Notes under the pieces: generated by a model
Told to the model about the DNA's origin: nothing
Database searches by the model: none
Seen by the model: only the letters and a program-made list of their open reading frames with translations
Made by a program: the position numbers and the translations under genes
NCBI GenBank assembly: GCA_030141605.1
Contig: JAQGDQ010000012.1
Span: 248,001 to 312,000, forward strand
Source of the DNA: Tubiluchus corallicola
Taxonomy: Eukaryota; Priapulida; Priapulimorpha; Priapulimorphida; Tubiluchidae
Reading direction: 5' to 3'
DNA length: 64,000 bases
Shown here: positions 1 through 12,100 of the stretch, in pieces
Layout of the letters: every line of letters begins with the position of its first letter
Position numbering within the stretch: position 1 is the stretch's first letter

Positions 1-255
1 TCAAGAAAACAGCAGGGAAGTCAAACAGCGATCGATATCTCTAAAGCCCCCGTGATACTAGATGATAACCATGAAGGCAATAAAGAATTTCTCGATGATC
101 ACAGCAAAATAAAAAAAAGACTTGCTGCTTCCACACTATCACTGGCTTCTTCCCCGCTTACTACAATCCCTAGTGAATGTAGTTGTATTGTATTAAAACG
201 TAATACAGATTTGTACAAACAAACCCAAAATTATAGCCTAATGCAAATGCGATGA
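1..255 (+). CDS. Possible terminal exon (partial) of an upstream gene
   Basis: Frame 1 is open from the first base of the window to a TGA at 253-255 (84 codons) with no ATG until near its end, as expected for the 3' part of a coding exon that begins to the left. The encoded stretch is hydrophilic: it starts Ser-Arg-Lys-Gln-Gln, has an acidic/basic middle (residues DDNHEGNKEF then KIKKRL) and a Ser/Thr/Leu-rich part (TLSLASSPLTTIPSE). I recognise no domain. Base composition is slightly richer in G+C than the flanking AT-rich DNA, which mildly supports coding. It could be a chance open frame; a splice acceptor cannot be assessed because the left side is missing. Confidence 0.35.
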   Translation, partial: SRKQQGSQTAIDISKAPVILDDNHEGNKEFLDDHSKIKKRLAASTLSLASSPLTTIPSECSCIVLKRNTDLYKQTQNYSLMQMR

Positions 256-1690
256 TAATACATCTATAAAAACTTTAGTATGATGGAGTAACGCTTACAT
301 GCAACGACACTATCGGAACCATGCACATACTGCTTTTCTATGACAATCTATTTCTTCTGCCATGACTCTGAATACGCTTAAAATTTTTCTGCAGCCATGA
401 AGACATTAAAGAATACAATGTATACCTGGCGATTTCAATTGCTCTGTCACTAAGATCTAGAAAACAATGCTGCGATCAATGGAAACCTAGTCAGTTTTTA
501 AGGTCACAGTGATATCCTTCTTCAGCATATGTATTTAACATATAATAATTCTGCTGGCATGTTGTCTGTATCTATATAATTTGTGTGCTAGAACTCAATG
601 GCTAAACCTGATTCATACATCACATGAAAGGTCTCGATATATTGTCTTCTCAATGCGTGATTTTCGTTCGAGTGGAACAGAAGGCAAAAATTGCAAAAAG
701 TGTAGAATTTATAGTCCCTAGCTGAAGAAATAGGATTATGCCAAGGTCAAGTCAGAGTTTATTTATAAAGGAAATTTTCAAAACAAGCATTGAAGTCTGC
801 AGGCACAAAGCCCTATGTGGATGGGTATGGGACCTCACCCCCAAAAGCTTGAAATTTTGGAGGCTAACATTCATGGAGGTAAACTAAAGTAAGGCAGACA
901 CAAGGCATGTACTTACATTGTTGTATGCTATTATATTAATTATTATTGGACTATAAGTAGAATGTGAAGTATATGGAGATAAAAGGAAAGTAATTATTCA
1001 AAATCTATTGAATAATTTGTTAAATATCTAAAGTTACTTAGCTTGCATCAAAATACCACAAAAACGTAAGGCCTTAAGGAATATACAAAACATAACATTT
1101 GGGATTTTCCTAAGTCACAAACAACAGGCTTCAGATATCTACATTGCCTATTCAAAGATACCTTTGAACCACACCTACAAAATAGCTTTTGTCATGGATT
1201 GATCTAGTTTTTCCTTCTGTAATCTGTGTCTTTTGAAGCGGACCGAGCATTGTAATCTATAAGTAAAAGCCTGTTCACCCATATGTCCAAATGTACTTGC
1301 ATGTTAGCAAATATGCCTTAAAGTTGCTGGAGATCAGCAATCAATTACTGTGACACAAGTTGACTTTTCTCGAGTCACTTCAAAACAGGCTCTGGATTGA
1401 GTCAACAATAATAGTTAGATATGGTTAGAATAATGGTTAGAAGACCTATTTACATTTTTGGGAAACCCGTGGCTTCCCAACTTTAAACATTTTCCAAAAC
1501 AAAATTATACTCTGTCACACAGCAGTTCCTTATGTTATCTTCCAATATATTGAACCCACATCTCACACAACAGTTAAATAATATGACTGTAACCCTCCAT
1601 TTACACGATCAGTTTTTAAACTGTTGAACTAAACTGACAAACAAAAACTGACGAGTATTTAGATGACACCAAACTTTACTCTGTCAGACT
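256..1690. other. Non-coding stretch, nothing recognised
   Basis: AT-rich DNA with stops in all frames. If the open frame before it is real, its first part would be 3' UTR. No RNA gene, repeat or conserved protein fragment was recognised. Confidence 0.6.
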
Positions 1691-1695
1691 CCAGT

Positions 1696-2066
1696 AATAA
1701 CTATTCAGTAAGGGGTGTCAGTCTCTCATTTAAAGGATGATGCAACGTGACTTTTGAATTATATGAGTATGTCCCACTTGCAACGTTTAACTATTTTTTG
1801 CAAGAAGCTCAATGGAAACAAAGCTAAACGCAAATAAATTCTACTAACCAATACCTGTATAACACACCTACACAAATTGGAAATAACTGTTCAGTAAGGG
1901 GTGTCAGTCTCTCATTTAAAGGATGACGCACCGTGACTTTTAAATTATATGAGTATGTTGTACTTGCAACGTTTAACTATTTTTTGCAAGAAGCTCAATG
2001 GAAACAAAGCTAAATGCAAATAAATTCTACTAACCAATACCTGCACAACACACCTACACAAATTGT
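1696..2066. repeat. 186-bp tandem duplication (two copies)
   Basis: Two adjacent copies of a unit that begins near 'CAGTAAGGGGTGTCAGTCTC' (core at 1711 and again at 1897, so the period is 186 bp). The copies run through a shared stretch ending at the 'CCAATACCTG' and 'ACACACCTACACAAATTG' motifs near 1880 and 2065. They differ by few substitutions (for example GATGCAACG against GACGCACCG), so the duplication is recent. The 'ATTTACACGATCA' motif recurs outside it near 1600 and 2563, which hints that the whole 1590-2640 region may be one older repeat. No coding potential. Confidence 0.85.
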
Positions 2067-3410
2067 TTAGCTGAATTGTAAAATGCAATACAGCAAAATC
2101 AAAATTTTCTTTTTGAAAATGAAATCACAATTTCTCTTGTATTACTACTGTTTGTACCCTCTAGGTACCAGTATCAGCCAACATCAAACCATGCAGATCA
2201 TCATATATAAATACCACAGTCTTGCTGGATTGATATAACAAAATTAAGAACAAATAAGTTCTTTTGTGAAATTTTATCCAAAGAGAGCAATTTGAAGACA
2301 TGTACACTTTATCATCAGTGCAAAGTGAAATCCAGCTGTAAAATAACCCCTAAGCCGATTTATGTTTTGCAATACACCTGAATATAGTTTATAGTTGTCA
2401 TTAATTTCCTCCACCCTCATGAAAATGAAAAATCAGCATGATGTCACGAATGCATGACGCTATTGGTTGTTGAGTCTGAGTTTGTCAGTTTTTATTTGAA
2501 GACAGTGTGATATGATCTATCTTTGTTTGTCAAACCAAAAATTTGTCAGTTTTGCTATTTACACGATCAAATTACTTAGTCAAACTGAAACTGACTAACA
2601 AATTTGAAAAAAAGGATAGTCTAAATAACCCTTAGTTTTCATTGTAACTTCTGATGGCTAGTATTAGTAGCAATGGTGAATGTAATCGACTACTGGTATT
2701 TAATCACGTACCTGCAAATCTCTGGTGTCAATTATTTTGCTAGGTAGCGAACATTAAATGATTGCTTGCGTGTTAATGAGTTATAATAATTTGAAATATG
2801 AAACATGTAAATGCATTTGAAATAATTTTCAACACGGCAAATCCCCAATATAAATGCTCTCAGTCTCAAACACAAAACTCACATAACTTCACTTTCAGCG
2901 AGTCCAGTTAAGCTGTAACATGTTCTGGGAGAACAGTCGCCAGCCCCGCTGGGAATCAGATACAATGGGAGATCTCAATAATCGAAGGTATCACCCACCG
3001 GCTACCACTAGTATTGTTCTATAGCCTAGTATAGTCTATAGATATCAAATAATTTTATGTCTACGACTCAGTTTGACTTGAGCAATTTATCGAGTATAAC
3101 ATACCGCCCTTGCCGTTGTTCGAACGACTGCAGTGTCCGTATGCAATCAGTCACAGTAACAAAAATACAGGGTATTCGGTTCTTTTTGAACATAAATACA
3201 TTTCTAAAAGTTTTATCTCTTAACTGCAAGGCAGGCTGCGGCGTTAAGTAAGCTACTGTTAATGTTACTACTGCAGTTACATGATTAGCATAAAAAGATA
3301 TATCTTGATTTGTTGATGAGCCTTTATTCATTTCTTGGAATGTTTCTCACGCCACGCACACTATCATGTTCAATAAAAGAAAAGTCTCTCATGAGCAGTT
3401 TCTAGCACTG

Positions 3411-3414
<4 letters not shown>
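2067..3414. other. Non-coding stretch with one orphan exon-like segment
   Basis: AT-rich, mostly without coding signal. The exception is 2920-2987, an ATG-initiated 22-codon segment rich in Arg, Trp, Glu and Asp that ends at a donor-like CGAAG|GTATC. No partner exon was found. Short frames at 3057-3331 on either strand resemble no protein. Confidence 0.4.
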
Positions 3415-3469
<55 letters not shown>

Positions 3470-3510
3470 TAATACCTTATATATAGTATATATATATATA
3501 TATATATATA
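3415..3510. repeat. AT dinucleotide microsatellite (interrupted)
   Basis: An uninterrupted (AT)n run from about 3415 to 3464 and a second at about 3480-3510, separated by a short imperfect spacer. Open frames across it giving alternating Tyr-Ile are artefacts. Confidence 0.95.
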
Positions 3511-3859
3511 ATACTTAACTGCTAAAAAATCAAAAGTACATGAAACTACCAAAAAGTTGGTATGCACATTTTTACAACCAGTAAAAAGAGAGTCTTGACT
3601 ATGCATCGTATACTGATAACCGGATCTACATCAACGAATCCTTGACTTCAACAAGGAGAAAACTACACAAACAATGTAGGGACTATGCTAAGGACCACCA
3701 AATGAAGTACTGCTGGACAAAATACGGGAAAATGTTCTTGCGAAATGATGATTCAAGCCAAGTCATTGAAATTCAATGTGAGGAGGACCTAGGTAAACTT
3801 TAAAACTCAATACAAGGTGTTATTGCATCACAAAATTTATTTTCTAGCTTAATTAATTA

Positions 3860-4261
3860 ATGGAAAAATTTCCATGTGTAACCTGTTGTAAACCCTGTAA
3901 AATAAACCAAAATTGTATTAGTTGTGACGTCTGTAACATGTGGTTACACCTCAAGTGTACCATGCTGAATGTGAATGAATTTAATCACTATGCTGTGTCT
4001 TCTGATAATTACTTTTGTTTAAAATGTATAAATGAATCTTTGCCTTTTCAGTGTATTGATGATGCTGATTTATGCGAATTGTTTTCAAATCTAACAAATG
4101 TATACTGTCTGTCTTCTTTACTTGATTTTACTTCACTCGCAAAACCGAAATGGGATGATGCTGATCCTGATGCACATCTTACCAGGTTTGATAGTAAATA
4201 CTATAGTTTCCATGCACTAGAGACAAATTTTAATCTAAAAAAGTCTAACAATGATTTATAA
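3860..4261 (+). pseudogene. PHD-finger/endonuclease N-terminal fragment of LINE ORF2
   Basis: A 133-residue frame from ATG 3860. Residues 6-55 are a PHD-like zinc finger with paired cysteines (CVTCCKPC, CISCDVC), a Trp-Leu-His-Leu-Lys-Cys core and a terminal CLKC. The rest (about 85-130) resembles the linker before the LINE endonuclease. The stop at 4259-4261 and the missing endonuclease N-terminal motifs between it and the 4285 frame show a frameshift plus deletion. It is part of the retrotransposon and not a host chromatin reader. Confidence 0.8.
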
Positions 4262-5610
4262 CGAGTTTACCTAACTATACTTTCTTGCATGTTAAAACTT
4301 GCGCATGTGGCGTAGCTATATATCTTAAATCGGGTTTGAGGTATACAGCAAAAGATGAGTACAAAATTAATTGTGATACAGAAATAGTAACTACAAGTAA
4401 GAATGGTAATAGCATTACTCAAAAACCACATATACAAGTTGAGGATATGTGGCTTGATGTTGAAGTACCTGGTAAAAAGAAACCAATCACATCTGGTGTG
4501 ATCTATCGACACCCAAATACCAATGTCCATCATTTTCACAGCGAGATGAACTCTATATTATCAGCCATTAACAAGTCAGGAAAGACTTGTTATATCTGTG
4601 GCGATATTAATCTAAATCTTATGCAATTAGAAGAGAAAACATTTATTGCAGATTATTTGAATTTACTTTACTCTAACCAGTTTTTTCCATTAGTAACACG
4701 ACCAACTCGAATAACAAACCATTCTCAGACACTTATTGACCATATATATACAAATAATCTATCTAATCCAATTATATCTGGTATTATACTCTATGAAGTG
4801 TCGGATCATCTACCAGTGTTTGCTATTATTAAAAATATTGGTAACTTGATAGTTAAAAAGAAAATTAAAATCAGGGATAAACGGAATTTTAACATGATTT
4901 CATTTCTGGAGGATTTGCAAAATAAGATCGATGCTGTTGACTTTTCCGAGGTGCCAACTAATTCTGCCTTCTCTACTTTTTTTTCAAATATATGAAGAAG
5001 TTCTTAATAAACATGCCCCACTTAAGACATTCTCAAGAACTGAAAAAGTAACTTTCTCCAAGCCATGGTTAACTAAAGGTATTCTTGTGTCAATAAAAAC
5101 TAAAAGTAGATTATACAAGGACTGTAAGACTACAACTAGTATCTTAAAAATTAATCAATATAAACAATTTTCTAATAAACTTAATCATCTCGTAAATTTA
5201 GCCAAAAGAAATTATTATTGTACTTTACTACATGATAATAAAACTAATATTAGAAAGACTTGGGCAACATTGAATGATTTGATCAATGAACAAAATAAGC
5301 AGCGCATAGCTCCAACCAAACTAGTAAAAAATCATGCTGAGATTACGGAACCCCCTGCTATCTGTGAATTCATGAATAATTATTTTGCATCGCTTGGTTC
5401 TGATATGGTAAAGAAAGTACCACCTACTCCAATAACCTTTGATTCTTTCCTTAGAATGCCTAATCAGAACTCCCTCTTTTTGCGCCAATTATCGAGTATG
5501 AAGTTTCTTCTGCTATTGCTGCATTAAAAACCAATAAATCAGCAGGACCCGAAAACATCTCGAATCAATTTTTTAAAATTTCACAGTCCATTATTACTCC
5601 ATTATTAACT

Positions 5611-6043
5611 ATGCTGTTCAATAAATGTGTAGAAGAGGGTATCTATCCTGACGTGTTGAAAATTGCAAAAATAATCCCGATTTACAAATCTGATTCTCCC
5701 ATTAATCCCAATAATTATAGGCCAATATCTCTCTTATCTCCCATATCAAAGGTTTTTGAAAATTTAATTTACTCTAGGCTAGCTAAATTTCTTTTAAAAG
5801 AACAAATTTTAATTAAATTCCAATTTGGATTCAGAAAAAATCATTCTACATCTTTAGCTGTGTCAGAAATAATTGAAAACTTTCTAGCGAATATTGATAA
5901 GGGGAAAACTACTTGTGCTATATTTTTAGATTTATCGAAAGCATTCGACACGGTACAACATGACATTTTGTTACATAAGTTATCTTACTATGGTATCAGG
6001 GGACGTCCTCTTGCACTTTTCACGTCTTACCTTACTAATAGGT
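5611..6043 (+). pseudogene. Reverse transcriptase fragment of LINE (motifs 0-A, truncated)
   Basis: The frame encodes the fingers and motif A of a non-LTR reverse transcriptase: 'NNYRPISLLSPISKVFE', then 'QFGFRKNHST', then 'FLDLSKAFDTVQHD' with the first catalytic Asp. The frame is also open upstream of the first ATG: 5490-5610 reads EYEVSSAIAALKTNKSAGP, continuous with the RT. Homology ends abruptly at 6043, where the sequence becomes GTGTCTGAGTGAG and then (GA)n. Confidence 0.88.
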
Positions 6044-6089
6044 GTCTGAGTGAGTGAGTGTGAGAGACAGGGATAAATAGAGATGAGAA

Positions 6090-6210
<121 letters not shown>

Positions 6211-6409
6211 TCATTTAATGCATTTCTCTTTTTGTTTCTCACATTTCGAAATTACCATTAATCTGGGGAGCACCAACACAAGGGTCCAGGTCATACCAAT
6301 AGCTTCAATAAAAATTGTATTTTCTTTTACATTAATGTTTTCCGTGTCAAAATTTGTGCTAATTTATTGCTTGCTGTGTAAACTATCATTTAAACTTGTA
6401 TGCTCATGG

Positions 6410-6830
6410 TAAATCTAGCAATAAGTTCCAAAAAAAAATTAATTCTAAATTTATCAAACTGAAAGATTTGATGACCAGAGCATATGCCTAATACACTAGA
6501 GCAATGAATATACAATTATAAGTAATCAGGTAGATTTTAAGTTATTATGTGCAACAAATGATACAATGCAAATTACTTTGAGAAAGCAATTTCATCCTAA
6601 AAATATGAAATAGCAATGAAATTTTAAAACAAAATATTTTTCAAAAACAAAACAAAAAAACAAGATTGACCATTTAAACATCATGTCACTTTAAATTATT
6701 CAGATTTTTGATAGTCATCATTAGCCAAAGCACGTACTGCAGATAACTAAAGGAGAGCAGAAACGAAAGAGAGAGAGAGAGTGAGTGAGGGTGAGAGAAG
6801 GGGAATGAGACAAACATGTAGCTAGGAGAA
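6410..6830. other. Non-coding AT-rich stretch
   Basis: No coding, RNA or repeat signal was recognised between the GA and CA microsatellites apart from a short GA-rich patch near 6766-6800. Confidence 0.6.
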
Positions 6831-6835
6831 CACGC

Positions 6836-6862
6836 ACACGTGCACGCACGCACGCACGCACG

Positions 6863-6909
<47 letters not shown>
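6836..6909. repeat. GCAC / CA microsatellite
   Basis: (GCAC)n from about 6836 passing through a short (GC)n into an uninterrupted (CA)n run ending at 6909. The Cys-Val frames on the opposite strand are artefacts. Confidence 0.95.
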
Positions 6910-6912
<3 letters not shown>

Positions 6913-7518
6913 TGATTTATTAGTTTTTTCTGGGAAAGTAATGATCTGTGAAAAAAATTTGAGAAGCACTTTTCCTGGGAAACGTGTGGACCTAAATCTT
7001 CACCAGCTAATGAATTGTTCTGTTAATTGCCATTATTTTTATTTTCGTATCCCCTCAGCAAAATAAACACTGTTATGTGCTTATTGTTTCATAGGTCTGA
7101 TCACAATCACAAATTGTGTGTCAGTTGACTGTAGTGTCCAATGTAACATAATAGTAGTAATATAACCAGTTAAAGAAGGTTACAGGTAAACGCCAGGTAT
7201 ATCCTCTTGAAAAGTATAAAGACGCATAATATGGAAACACATCTTGGCATTTGTTAAAGGTTACTGTTATTGCTACCAACAAATTGTTGCAAGTTTCCAA
7301 CTTTTGCTCTATATAATGGATATTGGTCGGTGAACGGGTGATGAGTTTAGTTGATTATAAGAGATTTCTTGAAAATATTACAAGTATTTAGTGTCATTGA
7401 AATTATACGTTTATCTTCTCTAGATATTTTGGTAAATGTACTTTTCATTTTATTACATAATATTTGAATCGTAGAAAAAATAAGCACGGATGACTTAAGC
7501 TCTAACTATAGGCATATA

Positions 7519-7961
7519 CCGTATTTTCCCATGTATAAGAGACCCTTGTGTATAAGAGACCCCTTCAATTTTTAGGCAAAAATTCTGGAAAAAAGTTTTT
7601 TGGTAATGAATAACTTTATTCATCATAGAAATCATTAAATTCCTCATCACTCTCATCAAAAATATCAACTGGAGTCAGACCTTCAGCAATTCCAGCCAGT
7701 TCATCATCAGAGGAGTCACTCTGCTCAAAAATGGCATTGTCCTCTGTGCCGTCCATGGCATTGGAGATGCCACACTTCTTGAAAGATTTAATAATGACCT
7801 CTGGCTTTACACCATTCCATGCCTTGAGGACCCAGCTGCACAATTAGTGTCACAATTTATGCATCTTATTGAAAAGACTTACTCCCATGTATAAGAGACC
7901 CCCTATTTTTAAAGTGAAAATTCTGAGCAAAAAAGGGTCTCTTATACATGGGAAAATACGG
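7519..7961 (-). mobile_element. Internally deleted pogo/Tigger-like DNA transposon
   Basis: A 443-bp element with perfect 28-bp terminal inverted repeats (7519-7546 and 7934-7961) that begin CCGTATTTTCCC. It is flanked on both sides by TA (7517-7518 and 7962-7963), the target-site duplication of the Tc1/mariner superfamily. The core 'TGTATAAGAGACCC' recurs inside the ends near 7549 and 7886, as subterminal repeats. Between the ends lies a fragment on the minus strand that matches the C-terminus of pogo-like transposases. The catalytic DDE region is absent, so the copy is non-autonomous. Perfect ends suggest relatively recent mobilisation in trans. Confidence 0.9.
7616..7843 (-). pseudogene. 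C-terminal remnant of pogo-like transposase
   Basis: A 75-codon minus-strand frame. It reads SWVLKAWNGV, a short spacer, then IIKSFKKCGISNAMDGTED, followed by an acidic Asp/Glu/Ser-rich tail ending at a TAG. The 'SFKKCGISNALDGTED' signature and acidic tail are characteristic of the C-terminus of pogo/Tigger/CENP-B-like transposases. No HTH or DDE motif remains, and the fragment lies entirely inside the terminal inverted repeats of the element. Confidence 0.85.
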
Positions 7962-7963
7962 TA

Positions 7964-9145
7964 TGTCTTGAAATTCTGTCTTTTCATCAGTTTCGAATGA
8001 TTTTTGCTTTTATTTTTTGTGGTATCAGTGCAAGATATTGAAGATGATACAGTATTTCTTCTTATCCAGTGATGCATGTTGGTGGCTAACTTTGTATGTC
8101 TCGTAATCTCATTGTCTTTCTCTATAAAACATTCGCTGTCTTCATGTACGATCACACAGTTTTCATGCTACTCACACAAGCTCTTCTTGTGTAATAACAA
8201 TTGCTATTGCAGGATGTTAAGTAAATGAATAAACGTATTGTTGAAGTAATTGTTTTGCTTGATAACGAGTTTTTGGAATATAGACCATATACTGTGCTGT
8301 ACTATAATATAGGCTAGCCTGGACCTAGGTTTAATATCATCAACTGGGGTGGTTTTGTTATCACTGGTGACTTTGTTCAAAATTTTTTATGTAGAATTTT
8401 GCAGGTTTTGTGCACAAGCAAGACTAAATTGAAGCTGAGCAGAGGTTTTTAATATAGTAAGACTATTTGTGTTGCAAAGCAAATTAAAACAGATATTAAA
8501 CTCAATAATATAATTATTAATAAACAGTAGTACTGCTCCTTGGACCTAGAGTCAATGGCATTTCAGTGCACAAATTGAGAAAATTAAATAGTTTTACAAT
8601 ATCATTCAGTATTTTTTCTGAAACAATTGCGATACAGCAGTAGTTTGGCTAGTGTTGTTTGACTTTTTTATAAATCAAATAAGTAAACAAAGTCACCCTG
8701 ATAGTAAGGATACTTTGGCCAACAAGCTATTTTAGACACGTGAACAATAAGTAGGTCTAAAACCTGGGGTGACATTGTTCACTTTTCAAGCTTTTAAAAA
8801 AAATAATTATGAGGGTGACAGCTCCTTTACATCAGGTGGTCTATTTGGTAACACTTGAAGTGTTATAACCAACAGAATTTTACGTGTTATTAGGCAAAAC
8901 TCTAAAAGATAGAGTCGAAAATTATTAAAATTTATCAATGTCATCCCAGTTGATGGTAATAAACACTGAAAGAAAAGATTCTGCAAATTTGTTAGGTTTT
9001 GGTTAATTAAAGCTTATTAGTTCTTTTCTTGAATTTTTTTCTGACCGTTTGTTTTGAATTGCAGCATTTTTTATTTTAGGCAATGGAGTTCTATGGTTAA
9101 AGCTTACCATTATTAGTCAAGTTATTTGTTCAACAAGCTACTACA
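7964..9145. other. Intergenic / 5' flank of the ANKRD50-like gene
   Basis: AT-rich, no protein homology. Several acceptor-like sites (TTGCAG near 9064, TTTTAG near 9079, ATTAG near 9116) lie just upstream of the ATG at 9146, and an in-frame TAA lies near 9098. The 5' UTR could therefore be spliced, but the coding start is constrained to 9146. No upstream exon could be identified. Confidence 0.5.
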
Positions 9146-12100
9146 ATGGCACAAAGCTTGTTAAAAGGAAAAATCTTCTTTTGTCGTGAGTGGGCCTTTG
9201 CAAAAATTTTGTACTGTTTGGAGCAACGCCCGACGTCTAAAACATGTGGTGCATTGATAATGGGTGGACCTGGTAGTGGCAAGACTGCTCTGTGTTCTGA
9301 AGTTATTTGGCCAACATCGAATCATGGGAAGCAGAAGTCGTTAAGTCGGCACATATTAGCTTATCATTTTTGTCAAGCACAGGACATGGATACATTTTCG
9401 GTAGTTAGTTTTATTCGCAGGTTGGTAGATCAGCTTTGCAGTTCTGAACTAATTTGTGGCTACAAGGAAAAAATTTCCAGTCCAGACGTTCAAAAGTTAT
9501 TGAATGTTTCTGAACTAGAAACAAATCCTGATGAGGCATTTAAGTCTTGTGTCTTATTGCCATTACTGTCCATAAATCCACCACGATTAAACTTATTTAT
9601 AATTGTTGATTCTATTGATGAATTCCCTCCTCATTGTTTTAATGGAAGCAGCCAGACAATTGCACAGTTGTTAGCAAAGCACAACCAAATGTTTCCACAA
9701 TGGCTGCTTCTTGTTTGTTCTGTGCGAAAACAGAGTCGTTCGGTGACAAGGCTATTTACAGGGTTTCGTAAAATTACAATTGACGATTTGCGTAAATCTC
9801 ATGTTGTCCGTGATGTGCAGCAATACATACTCAGCAGGTTAGATAACGAAGAAACATTAAGACAACTACTAAGTCGTGAAACTGCTGAGATGTTAAACCA
9901 ACTTCACATTAAAAGTAACGGTTGCTTTTTGTACTTGGAGAGAGTCTTAGATGGTGTTGTAGACAACTTTATAATGTTGCGTGAAATTCGTGATATTCCC
10001 GGAACCCTAAATGGACTTTACTTATGGTTGTGTCAGCGTTTGTTCAACAAGGAACAATTTTTGAAAGTTCAGCCTTTGCTAAATGCAATCTTGGCTGCAC
10101 AGAAGCCACTTACAAAAAGGGAGCTCCTGCTGTGTGACCAGTCACTCGATGTCTCTCTCACTGATGCAATGTTTGAAAAGCATTTAAAGCTTTTAGATAA
10201 ACTATTAATCACTGGACCAAATGAAACTATAATATTATTTCATCACAGTTTTGCTGAGTGGTTGTTGGATGTGAAACACTGCACACAGAAATTTCTCTGC
10301 ATGCCATCAGCAGGGCATGGCATGATTGCAATGGCATACACGTTACACAAGAACGAACTGAAATCTGCAGAAGAAGTTCACGATTTTGCTTTGCACCTGA
10401 CTAAGTCTGATCTTCAACCCGGTCAACAACCTTGGCATTTGGCTTTAAAATTGGTGCAGTCTCAGACATCCACAGATGATGATGGGTCACCATTATCTTC
10501 AGGTAAACAAGATATCGCTCGAATATTATTAATGGCTGGCTCAGATTCCAACACTGCTAGTGGAGTTACATCTGTAATAAAAGTGAATGAACAAGAAGAT
10601 CCTTTGTTATCATTGCTGGCAAACGGAGGAGATGTGAACGAAGTTGATAGCAGTGGTAGGACTTTGTTATCTACAGCTTCACATCAAGGTATTATAAGAG
10701 TTTTACTTTCTTTGGTATAGCCACAAATATTTGTTCTGTTCTAATAATGCTATGCCTTGTTTTAACAAATTGGTTTAACAATTTATCAAAACTTTGGTTT
10801 TGATAATTCTGAAGTGAAATGCATGAAATTAGATTGTATAACTTAACGAGTCATTTACAAAACTTTACCGTTTATCTGTTAAAATAATATTTGCCTTTCA
10901 GAACAGCATGTATTGGTTCTTAAAATTATACAAACTACTAAATATATGTGACAAATTTAATTTTTGCTGTGTATCTAGTAAGATTACAGTCTAAACATTC
11001 AGGAAAGTTTAATTGTTCTACATTGCAATCAAAAAATAAAACAGATAATTGCCATTTTAATCCCTAACTGAAATTCATGATGTGTGTGCTTGCAAACCAA
11101 AACTGTCCATAAGTGGGCGTAGTTAAAACTACGTTATTATGCTTCAAAGCTGAATATAGCAAAAATTTGGTCAAATGTCATTTTTTGTCTATAAAAATTT
11201 GTCTATTTTGTTTGTAAAAACAAATGCTGAATGTATTGGACTTTTATATTCTAACATCAAATTATCAAGAAAATGTTCAAAAAATGCTAAAAATCTAATT
11301 TATAATCCTGCACCCATTTTTCGTGCTAGATAGAAACTAGTAATGCAATTGCAAAAAACTTGCATTTTCAAACTCCGATAGTAGCTCGTGGGGGGAGCAG
11401 TCATTTTGCTCAGCTTAGAAATAGCATAGAGCGATGAGCTTGGTATCAAAATGAACCTCATGAAATGAAGATTCAGGATATGTGAATAACTAAAAAAGCT
11501 TAGTTGCCGATTTATGGATGATTTTGCTCTGCAAGCACCCATATAAGCATTTTGTTTGGTCACAAAAGAGTCACAGTTATTTCTGTTTTTGTAATTACCA
11601 TGCTACAGGTATTTGTTTGTGCTAAATTAACTGTTTCATTTGTTGCAGGAAAGACCAAGTTAGTGAAGCATTTATTGAGTAAGGGAGCTCACACAGAAAT
11701 TGAAGATAGTAATGGACAGACTGCATTGAATCTTGCTGCCAAACAAGGTCATGTACATGTGCTGCTGGCTCTTATTGGTGAGAACATTATATTTTCTGTC
11801 CACGAACTATTACTAATAAGTCCTGCATGTAAAATCTAATGCTCACGTTTTGAACAGTAAACATTTAGTTCTGAATTATTAACTGTGATTTTGTCCTGCA
11901 GAGGCAAAGTGCAACATAGATCACAGTGACCATGAAGGATGGACTCCTCTTCGGTCAGCAGCCTGGGGAGGACACACGGATGTTGTTGTGGCATTATTGA
12001 AAGCTGGTGCGCAGGTAATAATAGCTAATACACTTTTAGTTGCTGCTTGCAATATACATTATGCAGTTTATGCCACTTTGAAATTATTTTTATTGCTTAT

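Larger units (their letters stand above)
3608..6043 (+). mobile_element. CR1/Jockey-like non-LTR retrotransposon (LINE), damaged and 3'-truncated
   Basis: Remains of a LINE are read in order. 3608-3803 encodes the C-terminal end of an ORF1 protein: an 'IYINESLT' motif, then 'KYCWTKYGKMFLR' and a terminal acidic segment, a pattern common in ORF1 of such elements. 3860-4261 encodes a Cys-rich PHD-type finger (CXXC, CXXC, HXXC, CXXC spacing) followed by the start of an endonuclease. 4285-4995 holds the C-terminal half of the APE-type endonuclease, with the GD-N motif (GDINLNL) and the catalytic SDH triplet near 4803. 4931-5527 and 5611-6043 carry the linker and the reverse transcriptase up to motif A (LDLSKAFDTVQHD). 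Frameshifts break the frame near 4260, 4990 and 5500, and part of the endonuclease N-terminus is missing. The RT stops just after 'SYLTNR' and runs into a GA microsatellite, so motif C (YxDD) and the 3' end are absent. The element cannot be active. Confidence 0.9.

Noticed and set aside
3370-3606. Minus-strand frame of alternating Tyr-Ile
   Set aside because: It is a translation of the AT microsatellite.
6686-6969. Cys-Val rich minus-strand frames
   Set aside because: They translate the (CA)n/(GCAC)n microsatellite.
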